DNA of 64,000 bases from Polia nebulosa (Eukaryota; Arthropoda; Insecta; Lepidoptera; Noctuidae): contig OX589610.1 in the NCBI GenBank assembly GCA_951329385.1, positions 29,491,033-29,555,032 of the forward strand, written 5' to 3'. Under the pieces are notes generated by a model, which made no database searches, was not told the origin of the DNA, and saw only the letters and a program-made list of their open reading frames with translations. The position numbers were made by a program, and so were the translations under genes. Of this stretch, positions 55,710 to 64,000 are shown in pieces (position 1 is the first letter of the stretch; the number at the start of each line of letters is the position of its first letter).

Positions 55710-58700
55710 CTAGTTTTTATTTTTATTTATCACTTTTTGTGCTGTACTCTCACAGTAGGCTATAAATATATTTCTGTTTTTGCCCAGCATTACCTCTGCC
55801 ACGTTTCCTCTATGCAGTTTCAAACCCAGGTTTTGTTCCAGATCATAGCGATCTTTCGCATAGATTGGACAATCCAGAATTATATGCGGTACTGATTCCG
55901 CAATATCTGGGTCACAGGCGCACGATGGGCTCTCCTTACACCTGAAACGGTTCAAGTATTCTGAGAACCCACCGTGCCCCGTTAGAACCTGCGTGAGTAC
56001 GCCTGTCGGCCTCACCCGTTGTACAATACGGTAGGCCGCTATGGCGTCCGGAAGGAACATTTTCGTCACCGAGGCCGTCTCGCCCGACACATATCTCCGG
56101 TTCCACTCATCGAGCGAATCCAACCGGATTTGACGCTTGATGTATGAAACCGGACATTGGTCATAGTCCGGCTTCCTCCGTGACGACAACGCTGCCTCCT
56201 TGGCCAGCTCATCCGCGCGCTCATTCCCCGGCAAGCCCGCGTGGGCCTTGACCCAAAAGAAAGAGACAACTTTTTCTTGGTCCAACGCCCGAGCCAAGTT
56301 GGCTCGTGCGCGGACCGCCAGAGGATGGAGCGAGCCATGGCTTGCCAGCGTCTGCAATGCTGCCATTGAGTCACTGTACAAGCCATAACTCGCCTCTTTG
56401 CGCTTGAGGATCACGTCCGTTGCCTTGCAAATGGCCAGTAATTCCGCCTGGTAGACCGTGCAGTACGCGGCGAGGCTAAGCTTGAGGTTCTGGACTTCAC
56501 CTTCATTATCCCACAGAGATAATGCGGCTCCGACCTTCCCCTCAATCTTGCTGCCGTCAGTGAAGATTCGCACTGCCTGCACGTTGTGGCTGTCTACGAG
56601 CTGTTGGTCCGCCAGGCACATGAATTCCAGGGCCATTTGTTTAGCAGGGTGCGATGTCTCTGCAAATCTCACCATACTCTCAATCTCCCGATCTCCTGGC
56701 ACAAACCGGGATGACCCTCTCCTCGCCTCATACAGGGCGGCTGCCTCTTGTATGCGGAGGTCCAGAGGTAGTATCCCAGCCAGCACCAGTGCCGAGTTTA
56801 GTGAGACCGTACGGTAAGACTTGCAGAGCTTCTGGACGAATCCTCGTTGGACAGAGCCTAGCTTCCTCCGTATGCCCAGCTTTTTCGTAGCGGGAGCCCA
56901 GGCTCCAGCCGCGTACGTGACAATCGGTTCTATGGTGGCTGTGTAAATTGTGTGTACTATTTCCCTATTAAGTCCCCAACTGACCCTTGCCGCACGCGAA
57001 AGCTGTTTATACACCTCCGCTGCCTTCTTGCAGATGTTTACGGTGTGTTCGTCAAAAGTGAGCTTGTCGTCGATGGTCAGACCCAGCAGCTTCATACTCC
57101 TCACCATACCAATGTCGACCCCGGCCATGCTCAGAATTGGGGTGTCGTACTTAAGCTTATTGGTTAGAAGCATCGCACAGGTTTTGTGCGGTGCAAACCT
57201 AAGCTTATTTCGGACGCCCCAACTCTGAACATGGGCGAGGGCTGCATTGGTGGTTCTGGAGACTTCAGCCGCCGTGTCCCCATCAACGACCAAGACGATG
57301 TCGTCGGCAAAAGCCTGTACAAAATAACCCATTTTCTCCAGATCTTTCAGTAGCGGGTCCAGTAGAAGATTCCAAAGGATGGGACCACCAATTGACCCTT
57401 GAACACAGCCTTTATTTGTATCTCTCGTGCATTCCTCCCCAGCATACCTTACCCTTACTTTTCTGCTGTCGAGGTAGCTGTCTAGCAGCCTCCTGATGTT
57501 TACCGGGCACTTTTCCTCAGCCAATCTGACTTTGATAGCCGGCCACCAGGCGCTATCGAAGGCACCCTCTATATCCAATGACACCAGGACAATTAGCTTC
57601 TTCAGCCTCAACTTGTCCTGTACATGATTTATTAGATTATAGAGGGCGTCCTCGGTGCTCTTCTGGGGCATAAAGCCAAATTGACGAGTACTAAACCGCG
57701 GCACGAGCTGCCATTTCGTCCTTGCTACTATCATCCTCTCCAGGACCTTCCCCAAGACCGGCAGGAGACCTATCGGTCTATATGACTTAGGGTTCGTGTA
57801 ATCTTCCTTGCCCGGTTTCCTGAGGACTACCACCGTTGCCTCTTTCCAGATGTCCGGGAAATGTGCCAACTCTAGGCATTTATTGTAAAGGGCAAGGAAA
57901 GCGTCCAGGTCCTGGCAGATCGCTCGACTGCAGATGTCCGACGTAAATCCATCCGCTCCAGGGGCTTTCTTGGGGTTGAAGCGCTCCACGGCTGTCTTCA
58001 GCTCCAGCGCTGTAAATGGTGGGTCAAGATATTCATCTTGACACCATGCATTTACCCGCCTGGCTGCTTCCCTGGTGAGCCTGTGGTCTGCGTTGTCTTC
58101 CTCTGCTGTGTCCTTTGGATAGAATGTGTCGGCGAGTAAGGCTGCCGATTCCTTCGGGTTCAGGAATGCACCATCGCTAGTTAGGGTCAGATCTTCTTGC
58201 CTCCTGGTGGTCCCTCTAATAACTCGATAGATCCCACCCCATATACTTTCTCCGTCTTGCTTCTCGCAGAATGCTTTCCAACTGGCTACTTGGGCTTCCT
58301 TGGCTTGGCACTCATATTCCTCTTTCGCTTTCAGGTACTCGTCTACGACCATCGCTCGGCGGACCGGTGCGGCGTTGCGGACACGGTTTTTCTTCGTCCT
58401 AACTTCCTTCTTCTTCGCAGCGAGATCCTCGGACCACCACGGGATAGTAATTTTTTCTTTCTTTTTAAGTTTTGGGATAGCCTCTTCGCATGCTTTATTT
58501 ATCACGTTTTCATACCTAACGACCAATTCCTCAAGATCATATTTGTTATTGATCTGACTTATATTATTTAAGTTTATGCTATTTTCGCTTTTCAATAACC
58601 CCAATTTTGTTTTAAATTTTTCCCAATCGGCTTTTCTGGTATTATACTTTCTAGTTGTTCTGTTTATGCTAATCCCTTTTTCCCTTTTTAATTTTACATT

Positions 58701-59399
58701 AAATAAAATCGTGTTATGGTCCGAGCTCGTCATTCCTGTGTCAATTCGCCAGCCGTCTACCATGTCAAAAAGCTCGAGCGAACACGCCGTGACGTCCACA
58801 TGGCTCTTGTATACAACGCCGCCTCTTACTGTGTAATAGGTCGGCGTATCGCCAGTATTCAGTACCTGAAGCTCCAACTCTTCAAGGGTCCCGGACATCT
58901 CTTCTCCCTTGGGGTCTTCTATGGTGCTTCCCCACCAGGTGCTCTTTGCATTGGCATCTCCGCCTATCAGCAGTAGTCCGGTGCCCAGCTCCAACTTTAT
59001 ATCGGTCAGCTGATCCAGGTAAGGTTCTATGGGTTTACCTGGCTCAAAGTAATAAGAGACTACTGCGATTTCCCAGGCTTTGGTCCGGATCCCCACCACA
59101 ACGATGTTGTTAGTGGTGAGTTTCGGGTACGGAATGACATCCAAGTCATCATCAAAGACGGCTATTGCCGCCTTTACCGTCCCACTTCCTTCAACCTCGC
59201 ACTGGTAGATTCTCGCACCTCGGTAGCTCTTCATACTCCTAGCCCCCCCACATACGGTTCCTGGATCAGTGCCCATGCGATGTTTCGCTCACTGGCCTCT
59301 AAAAAGAGTTCGGTGGTCGCCAGTTCCTTTCTTTGTAGGTTGGCTTGGGCTACTGCATAACTTCTGGTTGGGGTGCCTGCCCTTTCGCCAGTGACCACC
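55710..59399 (-). pseudogene. ORF2 (EN-RT-RNase H), element I, homopolymer frameshift
   Basis: The N-terminal part (59250-59399), with QANLQRKE and QEPYVGG, is followed out of frame by a long open frame (55710 to about 59249). That frame holds GGDANAKSTWWGS, DVTAC, SSDHN, reverse transcriptase (SLDIEGAFDSAWW, QGSIGGP, FADD), RNase H (FTDGSKIEG, YQAEL, YSDSMAAL, HAGLPGNERAD) and the terminal finger (CACDPD..H..C). The break is in a run of C on the given strand: seven at 59243-59249 against eight at the same place in D (22633-22640). A 1-base error in a homopolymer could be a real mutation or a sequencing error, so this copy may in fact be intact. Confidence 0.87.
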
Positions 59400-60836
59400 T
59401 TAGCAATACGCTACCCTGGCTCTGGCCAGGACCTCACATCTCCTTCTAACTGGGCATTCGTCGCTGAACGCATTATGTTCCGCGTTCTCCAGCTTCGCTC
59501 GCACACAGTTGCAACAGGAAGGAGCTGCTCCGGCCAGCCAGTCAGCGCATTGCGTCCTCATGTGAGGGCCCCCGCAGTGGCTACATTTTTCCACTTGTTC
59601 CCTACACAGGCGTCGTCCGTGCCCAAAACCAAGGCACAGGGAACACTGGACCAGTGGAGTCTGGTCAGCCACTCGAATTTTTTGCAGGTCTATATGTATG
59701 GCCTGTCTTTCCAGCAGTCTATTCCATAGTTTAGGGGAGACCCTGAGGACTACGTGGTGTGTGTGAGGGTTCCTCGTTTTCTTTTTGAAAAGTACCTCTA
59801 CCCGGTCATCTTCTTTCTTAAGCTCCTCAAATACATCCCGGTTTTGGTTATGAAGAGCCTTGAGGATGTCTTCGTCTGTGTTGTAGGTTAAGACGTCTCT
59901 CAGAATCACCAGTGGGTCTCTGTTTTTGATGTCCTCAACCTTTAACATCCCCCCCACACTTATCAATCTCTCCTTTATCTTCTCTCTTTCCTCTTCCGTT
60001 TTGCACCCTAGCACTACCTTTCTATCTTTTGCTTTCCGAATTCTGTCTACTTTGACCCATCCCTCCTTCGCGTTTACCGCCTTCCTAATATGGTCGATTA
60101 TTTGATCTCCCGTTTCGGTTTCTTTGCTCGAGGAGACCACGATGGAGTGGAGCGCCGTCTGCTTTACTGGCAGCTCGATAGGCCGACTTGCCGCTACACT
60201 AGCATAGGAGAGCTTCTCCATATGCGCTTCGCTAGTCAGTAGTGCCTCTTTCAGCCTATCGAGCTTCGCACTATTCTCCCGGAGGTTTCGGCTGTGGTCT
60301 TCCAAAACCGATTTGAGAGATTCTATCTCTGCATTAGCGCTGGTAACCACGGTATCTTCTTCTCGCGCTTGTATCCCTTTGCTTTCAGTCGATACCATTT
60401 GCGGCGGGGCTCGTCCTTTCTCCTGCTCGGACTCCTTCACGAGCAGGTAGAGTCGGTCAGCTTGGGCCTTGACCTCTTCCTTTATTTCCCTCTTTAAATT
60501 CTTTGAGTTTGTCAGATGGGTCTTTATTTTTATTAGGCATGTTCTGGCCTCCGCAACCCTAGTTCTCACAGCAGGCGGACTCAGACTGACTAGTTCGACG
60601 GATGCCCGTCGTGTCGTCTCCGGTGTCCGCTTTATCGGTACCGTTTCTGTCGCTCTCTTCTCAAAAGTTGTATTGACCGGAGGAGTCGGTCTCCTTGCCG
60701 GCTGCCCAGCCTCCCACTCACCCACACTTCTTCGGACGCTTTGAGTGGAGGGTCCAGCCTCTACTGTGGCATTCGGTGGGCTCCTGTTTGGCCGGCTTTC
60801 CGGCTTTTTGGCGGGTGTACGTATGCCTAAATGCAT
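59400..60836 (-). CDS. ORF1 (Gag-like zinc-knuckle protein), element I
   Basis: This is an intact 478-residue frame starting MHLGIRTPAK. It shows SVRRSVGEWEAG, NSKNLKREIKEEV, a likely coiled coil ending SEAHMEKLSYASVAASR, and LHSIVVSS. The knuckles are CSLCLGFGHGRRLC, CSHCGGPHMRTQC and a third starting CCNC. It ends VAYC-TAA. It is close to the ORF1 of D throughout; differences are scattered and mostly conservative, which suggests selection rather than decay. Confidence 0.9.
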   Translation of the reverse strand: MHLGIRTPAKKPESRPNRSPPNATVEAGPSTQSVRRSVGEWEAGQPARRPTPPVNTTFEKRATETVPIKRTPETTRRASVELVSLSPPAVRTRVAEARTCLIKIKTHLTNSKNLKREIKEEVKAQADRLYLLVKESEQEKGRAPPQMVSTESKGIQAREEDTVVTSANAEIESLKSVLEDHSRNLRENSAKLDRLKEALLTSEAHMEKLSYASVAASRPIELPVKQTALHSIVVSSSKETETGDQIIDHIRKAVNAKEGWVKVDRIRKAKDRKVVLGCKTEEEREKIKERLISVGGMLKVEDIKNRDPLVILRDVLTYNTDEDILKALHNQNRDVFEELKKEDDRVEVLFKKKTRNPHTHHVVLRVSPKLWNRLLERQAIHIDLQKIRVADQTPLVQCSLCLGFGHGRRLCREQVEKCSHCGGPHMRTQCADWLAGAAPSCCNCVRAKLENAEHNAFSDECPVRRRCEVLARARVAYC

Positions 60837-63192
60837 TTTGCTTTGCAGGATTCGGATTTAAACCAGTCCGACGTCAATAGGGTATTGTAAAAAGTACCCC
60901 AGTCTAGTGTAAATGTGATAAATAAAAAATAAAATAAAAGTGTATAAATTAAAGTGTATAAAGTCAAATAATAACTAATAGTGGATTCGATGAATCCTCT
61001 CAACTGTCTGCATACGTGGCTGGGAGGTCAACAAGCGCGCCCCCGTCAGTTCCACTGATAAAATATCAGTGGGTCAACAGAATGATGCAGTCAATATTTG
61101 CCTGTCAGAAAATGCAGCCTCTATGAGAGTACAGTCCAAATAAATATCAATAGAGCCTTGCTCTACCGGTTTCTTAATTACTAATTCACTAAAAAGTATA
61201 CCAGAGCACCATCCGGTGTCCAGGAGCCTACAGGATCGTCTTTCGTCGAAATATTTGAAAATTTACAAAATTAAATTTTTCGACTCTACCTAGAGTCGGT
61301 CTCTATCGACCAGGTGATAGGTCTCCCCGAGCCCCCCCAGACGAACCCAAACTCGACTGCTCTAGCTCAAAGGGTTCCCGAGATACAGCCAGCCGAAGTT
61401 CAGGTCACCAATCCAAGATGGCGCCCAGAATCCAGCTACCTGCGGTTATCTCCGGAACCGTCCGTCCGAATACCGTCGTGCTTGGGTTCCCCTGAATGGG
61501 CACGACTCAATCTACCCCCCTGGATAATTTTCAGGCTGAAAACCTGTTTTCCTGAAAGAGCTCCTGAAATGGCTTCCGGCAAGTAGGGAAAAACAAGCTG
61601 ACGCCCCTAAAGAAAACCCGAAAGCTATACGACCACTGGTCCGGGAGCTAGCGAAGTCTGAAAAATCGTTTGACAGCTCGAGAACTGTCAAAGTCAGTCT
61701 CAAACTTGGTCTATCTCCCCACCCACTGGCCGCAGAACATCCGTGCTTGGGCTTTTCAGACTGGACGCAACGCGACCTATCCCCTGGAACAGCTTTCAGG
61801 CCGAAAAATTTTCAGGTCCTGAAAACCCCCAAAAAGCGCAAGCCAGGTAGGAGAAGGCAAGCCAACGCCCCAAACGGAAACCCGAACGCTCCACGACCAA
61901 CGGTTCGGGAGTTACACGGGTTTGAAAAAGTGTTTGACAGTTCGAGAACTGTCAAAGTCAATCTCAAACCCGGGCTATCTTCCCTTCCAATAGCCGCAGA
62001 ACGTCCGTGTTTGGACTTTTCTGGCCTGGCCTCACCCGCTCTAGCGCGCAGGGTGGTTTTCAGGATCCTAAAAACCAACAGCGCCAAAACGCATGCAAAC
62101 AGGCGGACAGGACAGGTATTGCCCTCCCAAATACAGCCGTGGAAACCGCTACTTCCTAGGTCAACAGAGTCCGGAGCTATGTCAGGAGCAAGTTTTCGAA
62201 GATGGCGCCCAAAATGGCGGCCGTTTGCACAGAATTGGCACTGTTTGGCCAAAACCGGCCAAGTTTGGGCTCTCTGGGTCGGGCTTGAAGAGTCCGATCC
62301 AGGTATGATGACGTTGATCTTCGAAAACTCACCCCTGATTTAATACAGCCAAAAAAACACCCTATATTTGGCAAAAAAGGCCACAGCACAAAAACTACAC
62401 AACAAAAATTTTTGAAACTTAATGCTAATACTATAGATAACTTATACTATTTTTAGGTAGTAATTCCAGATATACCAGGTGGTTATTTAATACCCCTCCA
62501 ATCTACCCCTAAATTTCGAAAAATCGTATCTCATAAAGTATATATGATAGAACGCTAAAATTTTATAGTTATATAGAACCCGTATGAGCCCTTCCGAAAC
62601 TAAATTAAAATTGGGGGGTCGTCGCGACAGATAATATAATATTAATTTTTGAAAATTAAGAGAATTTTAAAAACCTAATATCTCTGGAGCCACTTCACCT
62701 TTTCCGGAGATCGAAGCGTCGTTTTGCTGGGCTCGTCGTCCTCTTCCGAAGCCGCTCGATGGTTTCTGCCACACTTGACTGGAACCGGCAGCACGTGGCC
62801 ACGTGGTGACTGGTTTTTCCCGATTTTCTCCAAGCGCGTGGCGCGGAAAAATCGGGAAGCAGCTTAAAGTTGTGGGCGTCGGCAAGACGCGTCGTTTGAC
62901 ACCAAAAAATGTTGGTGTCGTCGATCTTATTTCCGCAGCGTTAATTTTTTAAGTTTTCAATTTTTGCACTTTTGCACCTTTTAGCGCTTTTCGCACTTTT
63001 CCACTAATTTTCCAATTACGCACTTTACACTATCGGATTGCCCGCACTTTCCCGCAAATTTTGGTGGTTCACTTGGCTTAATTCCGTAAGAAAAACCCAC
63101 TATTTCGTATTTTTCTTTAAAATTTTTTGCGATTTCGAGCGCGGAGCAACCTTATATGCGTGCTATCGTCGCGGGGGGAAGCCGCGGACTCT
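60837..63192 (-). promoter_or_regulatory. 5' UTR of element I, about 2.36 kb
   Basis: No coding frame is convincing. It contains hairpin CGACTCTA-CC-TAGAGTCG (61281-61298), two TTTGACAG..CTGTCAAA palindromes 264 bases apart (61669-61692 and 61933-61956), the 20-bp palindrome with one base changed (62056-62075) and a perfect double E-box CACGTGGCCACGTG (62792-62805). The 5' terminal block matches D. Confidence 0.6.
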
Positions 63193-63801
63193 GGTTACGT
63201 TAGGTTAGGTTAGGTTAGGTTAGGTTAGGTTAGGTTAGGTTAGGTTAGGTTAGGTTAGGTTAGGTTAGGTTAGGTTAGGTTAGGTTAGGTTAGGTTAGGT
63301 TAGGTTAGGTTAGGTTAGGTTAGGTTAGGTTAGGTTAGGTTAGGTTAGGTTAGGTTAGGTTAGGTTAGGTTAGGTTAGGTTAGGTTAGGTTAGGTTAGGT
63401 TAGGTTAGGTTAGGTTAGGTTAGGTTAGGTTAGGTTAGGTTAGGTTAGGTTAGGTTAGGTTAGGTTAGGTTAGGTTAGGTTAGGTTAGGTTAGGTTAGGT
63501 TAGGTTAGGTTAGGTTAGGTTAGGTTAGGTTAGGTTAGGTTAGGTTAGGTTAGGTTAGGTTAGGTTAGGTTAGGTTAGGTTAGGTTAGGTTAGGTTAGGT
63601 TAGGTTAGGTTAGGTTAGGTTAGGTTAGGTTAGGTTAGGTTAGGTTAGGTTAGGTTAGGTTAGGTTAGGTTAGGTTAGGTTAGGTTAGGTTAGGTTAGGT
63701 TAGGTTAGGTTAGGTTAGGTTAGGTTAGGTTAGGTTAGGTTAGGTTAGGTTAGGTTAGGTTAGGTTAGGTTAGGTTAGGTTAGGTTAGGTTAGGTTAGGT
63801 T

Positions 63802-63806
<5 letters not shown>
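63193..63806 (+). repeat. Long TTAGG telomere array between I and J (about 122 units)
   Basis: About 613 bases of TTAGG repeat with a single visible variant unit (CGTTA) right next to the 5' end of I. It is far longer and more uniform than any other array here. The G-rich strand points right, toward the presumed chromosome end. Confidence 0.98.
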
Positions 63807-63837
<31 letters not shown>

Positions 63838-64000
63838 TGGCAGGAGTGGGAAATCCTCATGGACGGCCAGGCTGCCTCACATACGAGCCAGCCTGGACAG
63901 TGTCAGACTCTTACTGACTAAAACCACACTCCTGCCTTACAGCACCCACAGACAACACGCCCGTGGCCTTGTTTATCGTTGACAATTTCTTTGCTTTGGG
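63806..64000 (-). mobile_element. Element J, TRAS-like LINE, 3' end only
   Basis: A poly(T) tract (63806-63835) joins the TTAGG array to a sequence starting GGCAGGAGTGGGAAATCC. This matches the 3' end of F through the closing CACTCCTGCC. Beyond that hairpin the match to F fades. The window ends inside the 3' UTR. It should be the start of a tenth element of the A/F family. Confidence 0.8.

Larger units (their letters stand above)
55138..63192 (-). mobile_element. Element I, full-length TRAS-like LINE, 1-bp deletion in ORF2
   Basis: This element runs from poly(T) (55138-55200) to the 5' end GCCGCGGACTCTGG at 63192. It is the same family as D, with intact ORF1 and ORF2 interrupted only by a homopolymer deletion near the start. 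It is followed on the right by the longest TTAGG array in the window. Confidence 0.9.

Noticed and set aside
1..64000. LTR retrotransposons, CRISPR arrays, tRNA or rRNA genes
   Set aside because: No long terminal repeats, spacer arrays or recognisable structural RNA genes were seen on either strand.

Overview
The window is a stretch of arthropod, most probably insect, telomere or subtelomere. It contains (TTAGG)n arrays and a head-to-tail stack of telomere-repeat-specific non-LTR retrotransposons, and no host gene was found. TTAGG is the ancestral arthropod telomere repeat. The elements look like the TRAS lineage of the R1 clade, because each has an ORF1 with zinc knuckles, an ORF2 with endonuclease, reverse transcriptase, RNase H and a Cys/His finger, and a poly(A) end joined directly to telomere repeats. 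The insect order cannot be told from the sequence.

Ten elements, here called A to J, all read on the minus strand. Each therefore begins on the right with a 5' UTR, ORF1 and ORF2, and ends on the left with a 3' UTR and a poly(A) tail (poly(T) on the given strand) that abuts GGTTAGG repeats. The G-rich strand runs left to right, so the chromosome end should lie to the right, and every element has its 3' end facing the centromere. Layout: A (1-2498, left part cut off by the window), B (2512-10517), C (10540-18502), D (18555-26598), E (26611-34625), F (34668-38894, 5'-truncated), G (38976-47042), H (47055-55119), I (55138-63192), J (63806-64000, only the 3' end). The TTAGG arrays between them hold 2 to about 16 units, except a nearly uniform array of about 122 units between I and J.

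The elements form about five families: A/F/J, B/C/E (C and E nearly identical), D/I, G and H. D, G and H have full-length, apparently intact ORF1 and ORF2. F has an intact ORF2 but almost no ORF1. B has one nonsense codon in ORF2. I has a 1-bp deletion in a G/C run in ORF2. C and E share a palindromic frameshift lesion, and each also carries private lesions.

Structures not explained by the coding regions include: a 6-bp-stem, 5-nt-loop hairpin at the 3' end whose stem covaries between families; repeated palindromes and a double E-box in the roughly 2-kb 5' UTRs; a conserved ORF1 stop context (TAYTGC-TRA-R) with ORF2 in the +1 frame and often no usable AUG; an N-terminal [S/T]PxK motif in every ORF1; and two fold-back inverted duplications inside coding sequence. 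Together these suggest a telomere maintained or extended by several co-resident retrotransposon families that share cis-signals.
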